This document shows, one piece after another, positions 13,401-25,387 of a DNA stretch of 64,000 nt (position 1 is its first letter; the number at the start of each line of letters is the position of its first letter). The stretch is from Mastacembelus armatus. Taxonomy: Eukaryota; Chordata; Actinopteri; Synbranchiformes; Mastacembelidae. A program made the translations under genes and the position numbers. The stretch lies in the NCBI RefSeq assembly GCF_900324485.2, contig NC_046635.1, positions 20,587,122 through 20,651,121 on the forward strand. Reading direction: 5' to 3'. The notes under the pieces are model-generated. The model searched no databases, was not told where the DNA came from, and was given only the letters and a program-made list of their open reading frames with translations.

Positions 13401-15464
13401 TGAACCAAGTTTTAAATGTGTAGCTGTAGTTGTAGATGTATTTCAGTGTGAACCAGTGGTGGATTGACCTACTAATATTTTTGTCTATCACGCCACAGCA
13501 CTAGTGTGGTCTACAAAATGTCACCAAAAAATTTCGTACATATTTTTGCTGGTAAGGCAGTGGATTGTGACTGTGTTTGTGTCTAGGCTTTTACATAATG
13601 GCACTTTAGATCTATAAAATTCTGAACCTTCTTGATAAAGCTTATACTTGGGCCAGATAGAAATTTTCCCCAGGGATTAATAAAAGACAGCTGGACGGAA
13701 ATAGTTTTGTTCCTGATTATCATAAAATGTTATATGTATGAATACATATGACCATTTAGAAGACATTATCAGAGAATGGACCATACTGGGACTGGGCAAT
13801 TCAAATATTATCAGTATAACAGTTATCATGCAACAAATTACCAAAAGGCTGATATTTTGAGCAAACAAAGTTTCCTCTAAACCACCTTTTGGAATGAATG
13901 AAGTTTTTATTCAAACATACACTGAGCTATGAATGATGGGATCCTATTAGTGATAGCATTCTTGGCTTTAATCCACATCCAAACAACCTTCTTGTTCTTA
14001 AATCAGAAATTCCAGAGTAAGAAATTACACTGTCAATACTGAGCATTTCACAGAATGTGTCCCTGTAAATTGTCATCACTGTGTACCATGATGAAGTAGG
14101 TGGCCATTTACAAAATGAACTGGCACATGGTTCCTTTCTGAGCAGTCATGTTTCACCACTTATGACTCTACTGTAGTTGAAATATACTTTCAAACCTGCT
14201 AGGGCAACATCAAACTTCAAATGAAAAAGTGGATTGAATATTAAAAAAAAAAAAAGAAAAAAAAAGATACAGCTGACAGGGCATTTCAATGAAAACAGTT
14301 TTGGTGTAGTTTTGAAACGAGATCACATCACATGTTATATGTAGATACTTTTCCCAGTATCTGGTGTTTCAAAAAAAAGAAACAAAAGTTTCATTTCCTC
14401 ACTACTTATAAGGGGTTTTACTTTTATTATTTACTTATTATTAAACCACCACTACGATGTTCAGTAAAATGGTCAAAACTACTCAAGACAAGCAGGGATG
14501 TATGAACGCATTATCAGCCTGAACATATCTGCCAGTGGCAAACACTATCATAGGCTCTAGAAAAATGATCTGCATTAATTCAAAATATATACTGTATACT
14601 TTGTAATGCAGGCACCAAATGCAAGAGCATTGTCTGCACTTGAGTTTACAAGAGGTCAGTGTTGCTACGAGTGTGTGGTCTTTATGAGAACATTCATTTT
14701 CTGGCACACACGTGGTTCTACAAACATATGAACAAATTGTTAGTCCATGAACCAGCCGCCTTCGATCTGATAAAATAAGTGAGGGTCAAAACTAATCAGC
14801 CCTTATTGATTTGGTCTCAATGATCCAGAATGGAAGTCTTTAGAGTTAAAATTTATGACCCCAGGAGAGTCCTTGGGGCTGCACCTCATGCCTGATATAG
14901 TTTCTTTACTGGCCATTATAATGAGAGTTTAAGCAGCATGCTGACTGTAAATCTGCTAACCTCAGATTGCACTGCTCTAGAACTGACTGGCCCTCACCTT
15001 ACTAAATCTCACATCCAGGACCAGAATAATTTATTATTCTTGCCACTGGCCAACGCAGCCTAAAGCCAGCGTATGATCTGAAACCATCATTGTTAGAGGT
15101 AAGAGAATTAGGCCCAAATGTGGGCCGCATGTGTATTTCTGTACTCAGATGTCTGGGAAGACTATGAGGACAGCAACATCAAATAAAAAAAGAAAAAAAA
15201 AATCATCTTTCCAATTACACAAAGAGAGGCTCAATTTTTTTAAGTTGATGTCTAAACCATTTCTTCTGTAGACATGAGCTGAATCCATCCATAACTATAC
15301 CAGAAAAAAAAAAAAACACCTTTCCTGTTCTATTTGGAAATAATGTTGAATAGCACCTTCATTGCCTCATGCAATACGCGAAACCTACCATCTAAAACAG
15401 CTGCTGAGCTGGTGTAAACTTGCAGTGACTGATAAGAGACCCGGCACAGGACCTGCAGGACTTA
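13401..15464. other. Intergenic, upstream of chrnb4
   Basis: AT-rich with A-tracts near 14240, 15190 and 15303. No gene or repeat family recognised. It may hold distal control elements for chrnb4. Confidence 0.35.
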
Positions 15465-15730
15465 CAGGCTGCTGCGCTCTTGCGGAGAGTAAAGACGCGT
15501 TTGTGCAAGAAGAGACTCGGTGAATTTCACGGGGCAGGTTGTTTTAAAGTAAACCGGTGATGGGGTAACAGAGCTCCCTTTTCGGGACTTGTTTTCTTCA
15601 GCACAGTGCTGGTAGAGCGTCCGTACCGTGAGCGCGTAGAGTCCGGCATGTCCGAGAGGAAGCGCACTGAACGCCTTGGCTTTGAGGCGCCGTCACTGAC
15701 AGCTGCAGCGGACCAGATGCTGCCGAAAAA
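15465..15730 (+). promoter_or_regulatory. chrnb4: chrnb4 CpG-rich promoter and 5' leader
   Basis: CpG density rises sharply (GACGCGTTT, GAGCGTCCGTACCGTGAGCGCGTAG, GAGGCGCCG) over the 265 bases before the chrnb4 start, with no TATA box in view. This is the usual look of a CpG-island promoter. The transcription start is not determined, but part of this stretch must be 5' UTR. Confidence 0.55.
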
Positions 15731-15734
15731 ATGA
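15648..15734 (+). CDS. Upstream ORF overlapping the chrnb4 start codon
   Basis: An ATG at 15648 opens a 28-codon frame, MSERKRTERLGFEAP and on, whose TGA (15732-15734) overlaps the chrnb4 ATG as ATGA. If the transcript begins upstream of 15648, ribosomes finishing the uORF would end exactly on the main start codon. That geometry permits termination-reinitiation. Translation is inferred; only the frame geometry is seen. Confidence 0.4.
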   Translation: MSERKRTERLGFEAPSLTAAADQMLPKK

Positions 15735-18700
15735 CTCGGGCTCTCGCCATCCTCGCCTACTTTTTCTCTTTGGTTCACTGTAAGTGCCTCTCTGTTTTAA
15801 TTCTGTGACTTAAACTACTGGTTTAGGCAGCTGTAGTTCAGCTTCACATTTCCCTGTGCTGAGAAGTGACTGTGTTTCTTTTAGTGTCCCAAAGTCGAGT
15901 TAGGTTTCTCAGTGCAGTAGCTTATTTACTTTTAGAGGATATCCACATTTTCAAGGATCCCAAAATGTCTTGTTTTGTTTGTTTAAAACAATTAAATCTA
16001 TTTTAATAGAAATTAAAAACATGCATGTATAGAAATCCTCACAGCATTCATCTGAGATATTACTGAATTTTTAGCACATCTGATCTCTGATGAGTTAGTC
16101 CTGCTTTCAAATGTGGCCTGTTACCAAAATCATCAACACTCATGAAGGTTTGAAATATTTAGTTTAGAATCACAAGCAATAGTCTTTTACAACAAATAAG
16201 TGATAAGTGCAGAAACAGTCTTCTATACCTAGAAAATTACTGTAACAATTTCAGGAAACTACAGTATTAAAAGTAGGTTTGCCTGCAGATCAGTAATAAT
16301 AGAGTGTAGAGCTTGTCCAGGATGCCTTAATATATCGACCATCCACTTTGTGTAAATGTTTGGCTAAAAACATTATTAAAATGATGAACTTTCACAGAAG
16401 GTGTGTACTGACGTATATATTCACATTCTTCTTTTATCTATTTTTTTGTATAAAGGCGAGAAAGAAAAAGACAAAGAATTAACAGGAAAATATGAATTTC
16501 GATCAATACTTCTAACCAAAAAGTGGAATACAAAGTATACACACAGTGTTTATTCTCTAACACTTCGCTCAACCTTTGCCCAATGTTTTGCTTCATTATG
16601 CTCTCAGGTCTCTAGTTGTAATACAGTTTCGTACCGTGGTGTTCAGAATGACCTTATCAACTCCACAACGGCTGACTCTAGCATTGGATTAACATGCCTG
16701 ACCTCACTCTCAATCAGTGTAATGTCAACACAACACTTATGAGATGGTGTTCATTTTTATATGTCAAACCTAAATACGCTCAGCAGGTTATTACAAGTTT
16801 GGTTGTTTTGTAAATGGCCTTCTCCTCTGGGGAGAAACGGGGCTTGTTTGACTGTGGTCCCAGACGCTTCCAACAACACTCGGTTTGTTCAAGAGTTCTG
16901 TGGATGTGCAGCTATATTGAATAGAACCTCAGCCAAAGGACTGACAAGGACAGTGAAGTTTCATGTTATGATCCATGGAGCCACATCCTGCAAAGCTCCA
17001 GGTGAATGTGTTGCTATCGGCACACACAGTTTGACTCAATGCAAGAGACGAAGCATTAGTTTTAAGTCTAACATCATTTTTATTTTCAGCATGTCGTATC
17101 GTCACATAGCTTACAAAGAGCCACATGTGATGAGTATCTCTTGCAAACACAAATATCGCTCTGCTGAGTAATGACAACAGGGGCAATTCTTCAACGGGTC
17201 CATCAGCAAGAGTGTCAGCTCACAGAAGTGTTTCCCAAGAGAGAGTCAACTCAGCTATTCCAGACCATGTGGGGGCATTAGTAACCAGCAGCATGTAAAG
17301 AAAATGGAAGAGTTAGTGCTACATGTATCCATTCTGCTCCAGATGGGAAAGAGCAGCTCATCAGTTTCAATCAGGCTTATCTTCAACTCCTGACACAGGT
17401 CTCATTTATCAGGGATGGAGAGAAAGAAGTGGAGTCAAAGTGCTGGTATTCATATATTAGTCTAACTTAAAAGAACCCAATGCTTTGGCTTTAGGAAAAA
17501 GCAGAATTATTAACAGGCTGTGAAAATGTGTGCCCTTATCCCAATTGTAATTGCTTATTTGGTAATGATTTTAAAACCTTCATAAATGCATTATTCAATT
17601 TCCACATCACACTAATTCACAATAAAGAGCTTTAGCCCATGATCAGACGGAGAGGGTATACCTTTGTTTTGTCAATACTGAGTTGCTGTGCAGGTTAGTG
17701 GGCAAGGACTTTTATATATTTTCAAAACAGCATAGTCAAGGTCTAATTTATTAATTTCTTACCAACTCTTCTTTTAAAGTAGATGTGACTGGAGGCCAGT
17801 AGACGTTTTAAACTCTATATCATTAATTTTGGGTAATCCAATCAAAGTTGGAGTATGATCTGAATCTTTCTCGTATGTATACCCTACCCACATGTGTAGA
17901 TTCACCCAGAAATATGTCGCTTTGCAAAAGCCAAAGATGCTCTAATTTTCCTTCTTATGTAGTTGCTAAACATTGGGTACATGCTATGGCACTATCACTG
18001 TGATTTATCCAAGCTTTCTTTCTCTAGTGAATGTAAAACTCTAAAGGCTTTGTCTTGGATGTTTACACACTATCTGTGCATAAAACTATTTGCTCAATGA
18101 AACTGTGTCACCAGGTAGCAGCAGTGCCGACTCAGAGGAGCGTCTCATGAACTGGTTGCTAGGAAAGGATCGGTACAATCCGCTCATCCGCCCGGCTGTC
18201 AACAGGACTGAGAGAGTCACAGTGAAGCTGCAAGTGTCTCTGGCGCAGCTCATCAGTGTGGTGAGGCACCAAACACTGAGTGTGCATTTTTTTTTTTTTT
18301 TTTTTTTATGTGAGTGGACCTGTGTGTGAGGAGGGGACTGTGTGCTCTGGTGAGACAAAGAGGGAGACAATAAAATGAAGACAGCAAAAAGTAGGGTGAT
18401 AGAGAAGACAGAGCAACAGCCACAAAGCTTTACAGAAGTAGTTACTTACAAACCAGCCTGTGCTGAGAGGCTGTAGCTCTGAGTGGATGGATGAAACAGA
18501 AGATAGATCTGGTCAGCTGTGATCTCTGCTTCTGTCATGTCCAGATTGAAACTTCAGCACATTGGATTAAAAGGGGCCATAAAGCTGTTTTAGCCACAGT
18601 GAGAGAGGCTGTCCTCTGATTTACAGTGGAGGCTCCTCCCAGCTGCAGCCCAAGGCAGCAAGGCTTATTCACAGCCTCACTTTATGAGTTTGCTTTGTAC

Positions 18701-21700
18701 CCCTCGAGGTAATTGGCATTTGGTAACACTTTATTAGAAATATATGTTATAGAAGTGTGATGACAATGCTATCAACAAACAAGCTATATAACCAGAAAGA
18801 TCTTCCACATCAAGATAGACAGTAAATAGTAAGTAAGCAGTGTGATTTCTTCATCTGTAGTTTGGTGTTACAAAAAATCTGCCCTTGTGTTTAGTTTTGA
18901 AAGTAATGAAAGTTGTTAAGATGCTGACAATGCATGAAATAACAGTTCATTTTGTATACTTTGTATACTTGCAAAACCAATAAAGACTGCATTGGTACTC
19001 AGCATCTTCAGTTACTGCACATACTTACTGGATAATCCTCATAGCATTCAGCTAAAATACCATGTAAGGAGTACATACTAGTATTGTTTTTAAAAAGAAA
19101 ATATTTTATCAGCATTTTATTAGTTATCTCACATATATATGGTTAAGTTAGATTGTTTGGCTATTTCAACTGTTAATTCATTACTTCTAGATCACTATAT
19201 CAACCATTTATACATTGGTGTAAGATAAATATTTCAGCTGTTTATTTATTACTTTTAATTCAATTTGTCAGTGGTTTATCAGTTAATTTTGTGCATGTGT
19301 ATTGAAAAAAACAAAATGTTATTAGCATTTTATTATTCTTTCTGATTGTATTCAGCTACGTCAGTGCCTGAAAATGTCAGTTAAAGTCCTTTCTACCTCA
19401 CTTGTACATTTCCAGAATGAAAGAGAACAGATCATGACCACAAATGTCTGGCTCACGCAGGTAAGTTTGATGAAACTCAGTCATATACTCTGTGTAACCT
19501 CCACGTCTTCTTAAATGTCCTTTCTCCTGAACTTGAATTAAACCGTATCTATTTTTTTGCTTGTTCAATGTGGAACAAACTGCTTCTATAATTGTGTGCC
19601 AAATATATTTCATTGATAATGAAGCATGTAATGAGCTGGTCTTGAGAAAGTGTGTGAAAGTCAGACTTAATGGCCTGGTCTCTTCAGCACTGGGTGGATT
19701 ACAGGTTATCATGGGACCCTGCAAAGTACGAAGGTATCGACAAGCTGCGTATTCCATCCAGACATATCTGGCTCCCAGATATTGTGCTGTACAACAAGTA
19801 AGCACCACTGGAAAGTCAGCGTTATATTTTCTATGTTTATGTAAATTGTTTTTATGAAAAATTATGAAAATATTATTTATGCATTTTTTGTCTCTTTCAT
19901 TTCAACCTGTATTTTTTGACAAAAACTCTCTGTTAAAGCTTAGACATCTCACACATTAAGATCTCAACTTGCCAAAGTCATGCAGGACAAAGTGACATTA
20001 GTTTGCAATCCTTCAATATTCACGCTCCTGCATTTCTCCTGTATGCTATGATCTCAGTGTTGACAGCATGTGTCTCAGACATTGATTTAAGTATTCTTTC
20101 TCTTTTCACAGTGCTGATGGTACATATGAAGTAACAGTCTTCACAAATGCCATTGTTCTCTTCAATGGTACCATCAACTGGCTTCCTCCAGCCATCTATA
20201 AAAGCGCCTGTAAGATCGAGGTCAAGCATTTTCCCTTTGACCAGCAGAACTGCACTCTCAAATTTCGCTCTTGGACATATGATCACACAGAAATCGACCT
20301 GATCTTAAAGTCGGAGGTGGCTAGTATGGATGATTTCACTCCCAGTGGGGAATGGGATATCTTGGCTCTGCCAGGTAGACGGACTGTCAACCCTCTAGAT
20401 CCCACCTATGTGGACCTCACATATGACTTTATCATCAAGAGGAAGCCCCTTTTCTACACCATCAACCTAATTATCCCCTGTGTTTTGATCACCTCTCTGG
20501 CCATCCTGGTTTTCTACTTGCCTTCAGACTGTGGTGAAAAGATGACCCTCTGTATCTCTGTCCTCTTGGCTCTCACAGTGTTCTTGCTTTTGATCTCAAA
20601 GATTGTTCCTCCAACCTCACTGGATGTGCCCCTGATTGGCAAGTACCTGATGTTCACCATGGTACTGGTGACTTTTTCCATCATCACCAGCGTGTGTGTG
20701 CTCAATGTGCACCACCGCTCTCCCAGTACTCACACCATGCCTTCCTGGGTCAAATTGATATTTCTTATCAAACTGCCTGCCTTACTCTTCATGAGACGCC
20801 CTCACAATAACTCTGCACGCCACAGACTTCGTCAACAACGGTGCCTGCGAGCAAGAAGAGCCATTTTAGGTTTGGGTTACCCTGGTGTATCCAAAACAGG
20901 TATCACCGTGTCGTCTTCTGCCTTGCTGTGTTCCGATTCTGCCTTTTCCACCCCAGGGCGCAAAAATGTAGCTCCTTCAATGGGCTATAATCACTCCAAC
21001 AGAAAAGGGGACTTACGCTCCACTGATTACCTTCCCACTTCCACCCAGGACCTCCTGCAGAGAAGCAACTCAGACTGGACTGCTGACATGCAGGAGGCAG
21101 TGGATGGGGTGCGCTTTGTGGCTGAGCACATGATGGGAGATGACGATGATCAGAGTGTATGTATACACATTAATACCAAATGTTTTATGACAGCTATTAT
21201 TACAAAAATACAAAATGCACCGTCCCACCAAAAAATATAACATAAAATTGAGCATTTTATATGCTATTCTGTTCAGATAGAAAATTGATGTGTTGGCTAC
21301 AGGTAGGATTCCTTTAGGGTAGCAATTCATAGTTGATTTTTATGCTTTTAGACAATAAAAGATCTAATAATGGGCATGAAGACATGACCGCAGGCATAAT
21401 TATATTCATATAAAATGCAGTCCACTCAAACTTCACAGTTACAACAAATAGCACTGCTTAGCATAAGTTTATTATTATTGTAAAATTAATTATTAGTGGT
21501 TTTAGAGAGCTATGTGCTTTAACCAGTCCTTGGTAAGCAATAACCAGATGCAGTCCCTCTCACAGTATTGTTAACATAGCAAGGTTCCCAGACAATCAGT
21601 CTGGGAACGCTGAACAGAAGTGGACAAAGATAAAACGTTTTTCATAAAGAAGTAGAGTATATAATAATGAGTATATAACGGTGTAAGGTGGTGTATATAA

Positions 21701-22904
21701 TGGTTCCTCCTACTTCCAGTCTCTGTGCTAAACTAGCCTTCTGGTTCTGTCTCCATAGCAACTGCAAAGATTTAATAGTAGTATTAATATTCTCATCTAA
21801 TCCTTGGATTGAAAGCAAAGAAATTTAAATTAATGAACTAAATATCCAAAAATTTTGAAGTAAACAGAACACAACGAAAAATGTATCAAATTGTATGACA
21901 ATATCACAAATTGGACATTTCTATGTGCTCATCTCAGAGCAAGGTTATCTTAAGCAGACTGTGTATGTTCAGAGCTGATTTATGTCCCCATCATAGGTAT
22001 AGGTTTTCACAAAACTGAAATAATGAGAGATGTCTGCCTCTTCGCCTCTTCGATCTATTGTAATCTCAATAAACTGGTTCAAAGGTGCTTCTACTGAAGA
22101 AATAAAATCTACTGTACAGTCTGTGACCCTTGAGGTGCAGAAAGGAATACCACTAACCTAAAGTAGCCGCTGTGACCCAGCAAACTGATGGCACATTTGG
22201 GATAACAAATCAATTTCTCTGACAAATCAATAAAACAAGGAGGGAACCAGAAATGAAGAATGACTCTTTTCAAAAACTACCAAGGACAGCAGAGAGAATG
22301 GGGTGAAAGGGTTAATAGCTCCAAGTATTTCAGTCTATGTCACAGCAATATTGAGCCGGTTCCTCACAGGGGTGTTTCTGTTCAAATATTACTCAGTCCA
22401 TGTGTTGCACTTGAATAATCTTAAACAATGTACAATTTACATATATAGATGTAAAACACATGAATGCTATATGTTCCAGCTCAACTTGAATTCAGCCATA
22501 CAAGACTACAATACAATGCATATAGTTATTACTGTATGTGGCATATGACAATTGTGTTTGAATGCAAAGATTCAACAGAAGCACTGGCACATCATATCTC
22601 TCTCTCTCACACACACATACACGCATTCAGTCATCTCACTACTTTGCAAAACCGTTGGTTTAATATGAAAAATAACAGTATAAATTGTGTTGTGACACAT
22701 GTGAAACATGCATATTGACTCCTTTCTGTGCATTTGCAGGTGATAGAGGACTGGAAGTATGTGGCCATGGTGGTGGATCGTATGTTCCTGTGGATCTTTG
22801 TGATTGTGTGTGTAGTGGGCACCCTAGGCCTGTTTCTCCAGCCTCTATTCCAAAGTCAGATTATTCCCAACCAACAGCCCACTTCAGAGACCCCTCATAT
22901 ATGA
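15731..22904 (+). CDS. chrnb4: Neuronal nicotinic acetylcholine receptor subunit beta-4
   Basis: Six exons: 15731-15779, 18115-18260, 19416-19460, 19688-19797, 20112-21156 and 22740-22904, all with GT-AG borders and matching phase, giving 519 aa. The 45- and 110-bp exons are the classic receptor sizes. A signal peptide ([16 protein letters not shown]) precedes the ligand-binding domain, with the Cys-loop at C150-C164. TM1-TM3 lie at about 229-316, then the intracellular loop, and TM4 in the last exon (after [14 protein letters not shown]). There is no adjacent Cys pair, as expected for a beta subunit. It forms cation channels with alpha3 in the plasma membrane of autonomic and habenular neurons. 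Beta-4 is favoured over beta-2 by GRRTVNP, the KRKPLFYT stretch and its place beside chrna3; a fish beta-5 name cannot be fully excluded. Confidence 0.93.
15780..18114 (+). other. chrnb4 intron 1
   Basis: A 2.3-kb first intron. It contains a 136-codon open frame at 16761-17171 that resembles nothing I know, and no repeat that I can name. First introns often hold regulatory sites, but none is demonstrable. Confidence 0.6.
18261..19415 (+). repeat. chrnb4 intron 2 with T tract and repeat-like AT stretch
   Basis: A tract of about 20 T lies at 18288-18307, close behind the donor. From about 18717 a TTGGTAACACTTTAT motif, shared with a common fish repeat family, opens a poorly defined AT-rich stretch to about 19330 with reiterated TTTATTACTT-like words. 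Family and borders are uncertain. Confidence 0.35.
21584..21608. repeat. Perfect short hairpin in chrnb4 intron 5
   Basis: GTTCCCAGAC, a 5-base AATCA loop, then the exact complement GTCTGGGAAC: a 10-bp perfect stem. It lies 430 bp after exon 5. It is too short for a typical pre-miRNA. Confidence 0.6.
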
Positions 22905-23545
22905 TGGGCATCAAAGAAGTCTGACCAACTTTAAGATGTTAAGATAAACGTAATTGTAAGGATATTTAGACAAGGAATAGTTTGTAAGTCCTCACAGTTT
23001 TTGCTTGTAGTGGTATATTAGCAAAGGTCAGAAGCACTGAAATAATGGTTTCTGTGCCAAATTCAAACAATATGGTACGTGAGTGAGTTACAGGCAAAAA
23101 AGTACATGGAAACACTTATAGTATAACCCAGTGGAATAGACAGGATCTTTGTGCAAGGTTAAAAAATATCTCCTAATAATAATAAACATTTTGTCTACAG
23201 TAATACAACTCTGCAGCTGCCAGTGTTACATTTGCAAAGGAGCTATTGTGGAATCATTGCGCTGAGGTCGTTTTTCCTCACACGTACAAAGTACAGCTGC
23301 AGGAGTGAAGTGAATGGACCCTCCACTGCATTCAAATATGCAAACATACAGTACATGTTGAACTGTTGCTGGAATATATCCAATAAGACAGAAATATGAG
23401 TGCAATTTATCTTGTATATTGTTTAATTCCTCTTTGTGTACCTTAATGTGTCATTGATAGGTGATGTGTGATTAAAGAATAAATAATAAATCTGTGTCCA
23501 CTTTCAGTTTGATTAACTGTATGAAAACACCCAATAAAGTCTTAA
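22905..23545 (+). terminator. chrnb4: chrnb4 3' UTR and polyadenylation signals
   Basis: AATAAA hexamers occur at 23479-23484, 23485-23490 and 23533-23538, the first clustered canonical signals after the stop codon. The exact cleavage site is not determined. Confidence 0.5.
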
Positions 23546-25199
23546 AATTGCTGGGATCTTGCCAACGTCCTTAGTTAATCTATGTTGCTGGTAATAAAGT
23601 TTGCCCTCAGAGCTAATATATTCAAAGAAAATGTGCCAGTTAGAACATTTCATCACATGGATAAGGCAGCTGTTCACTGTGTGACCAAGTAAAAATATAT
23701 TGATACAACAAAATCTTTGGGAATGAAAGCTGATGTTGATTTTAATGTTCCTGACATATGTACTTACCGGTAAGCATATTTTTTTAAGGTGTTTGAATAT
23801 CTGAAAAGGAGAAAATGAAATTTAATTGTTTCAGAAACTATAATCTCATGGTGTGTGTTTATACCAGAGTTAATCTCTGTTATGTGCTTATTTGTACAGC
23901 TAGGCAAACAGCCTCAGACAACATTTACTGCTCTATAAATAGTGCTGAGTGGGCTCATTAGAGATTCTGCAGACTGCTGGTTCTTTTGTGAGACTTTGCT
24001 TTAAATCATGGGAAAGCAATCAACATCTATGGTAATGACAGGACATGCCTTACATTTTCAAATTATTCATTTGCTTTTTCACTCACCTGTTAATTTCCTG
24101 CCATTAGTGATGACATCCTTCTTTACAAATCAATCCATCATCTGTTTCAACCCAAACAAAACAAGAGGGGTTATCATTCCACATTTAATTAAAGGCCCCA
24201 TAAATTCCAAGCCATATTTCATTGGTCTGTTGGATGGAAACACTGTTTTAAGAATTGCCCTGCCACATATGCAAGCATTTATGTGTTTCTAACAAGGATT
24301 TACCATAATATAGAAAATGCAAATACATGTTTTATTCTCAGTCTTTTCAATCTAAATCTACAGGATGACCTTCGTGAGAAGAGATATTCAGGAGCTGTTT
24401 GCAGGTGACAGCTTTGTAAAATGACCTGTGCCTCAGCTGATGCTTTCTATGTGTAGCTATAGAAACAACACAACTTTCTGAAGGTCAAATTAGCATTTCT
24501 TTCTGTGTGTGATTTAGTTTTTTTTATTGATCCCTTAGGGGTAGTTCTGTTTTCACTTGCCCAACTTAAAGAAGCTAAGAATGCAGGCTGAAGAGCCCTT
24601 GGACCTCCCCTTCATTCAGCTAAGTGTCAGACCACTGTGCCACTGAAGAGTAATACCATTTTGTAGAAACAATAAGATCAAGAAAAGGAAAGCTGGTGAA
24701 AAACAGAGCTATATCCTAATTAAATGTAAAGATATTGACAACATTATGAAAAAAAAAAAACAAAGGCTATTATGTCAAAAAAATCAATCAATCAATCAAT
24801 CAATAAAAAACCTGTTTTGTTGAGGACCATTCAAACTCTATCCCAGTGGCACGCAGAGACTGTTCGTCTTGTTTGAAAGCTATTTGGGGCTTTAATAAGG
24901 ACATCTACTGTGTACAGTATGTCTGAACACCACCTGGGTCCCTGTCCACAGAAAATGTTTATTTTGCACATCCTTTTGCTTTAAGGTATTTCTTTACAAG
25001 AATGTATTGCTAAATAAACCACATCAATGTTTTAAAAAAAAAAGATCTTTGGAATTTAACTCAAAAAATATTTACAAAAATATTAGTTTGATCATATTTG
25101 ATTAACAGTGACAAAACATCCAGTTGTGGTGTTTAAGTTATAAATTGCATGACTGGCTATTTTTTGGTAGATTAGGTCACTATAGGTTGCACTTTTCTT
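23546..25199. other. chrnb4-chrna3 intergenic spacer
   Basis: Gene-free spacer of about 1.7 kb. A repeat-like stretch at about 24514-24655 begins TTTTATTGATCCCTTAGGGG, a word common at the ends of fish retroposons, and ends in a decayed tRNA-like segment. An (AATC)n microsatellite lies at 24782-24805. In vertebrates the beta4-alpha3 spacer carries shared control elements, but none is readable here. Confidence 0.4.
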
Positions 25200-25387
25200 T
25201 TGCAGTGTTCTGCCTTACTTGTCTGTGAGTGGCTGTGTGTGTCAGTGTGGCTCTGCCTCCCTCTTCTTGCTCCCTGGCTGTCTCAGCAGCTGCCGACACG
25301 CTTTCTCTCTTTCTCCTCCTGCCTGCTGCACGGAGCGCTGCCACCACTGACCCTGGATTAATGCTGCATTTTGTTAATTGAAACAGG
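25200..25387 (+). promoter_or_regulatory. chrna3: chrna3 5' leader/proximal promoter
   Basis: A pyrimidine-rich, moderately GC-rich stretch (CTCTGCCTCCCTCTTCTTGC, CTTTCTCTCTTTCTCCTCCT) sits directly before the chrna3 start, with no TATA box. It probably contains the 5' UTR. The start of transcription is not visible. Confidence 0.35.

Noticed and set aside
16761-17171. 136-codon open frame in chrnb4 intron 1
   Set aside because: No recognisable domain, no splice context and unremarkable composition; frames this long arise by chance in a window of this size.
15731-22904. Naming the beta subunit chrnb2
   Set aside because: The extracellular end ([21 protein letters not shown]) and TM4 region fit beta-4 better, and the position beside chrna3 and chrna5 matches the beta-4 locus.
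23763-23774. CTTACCGGTAAG palindrome, a donor consensus on both strands
   Set aside because: A single 12-bp palindrome in a spacer, with no exon on either side; likely chance.
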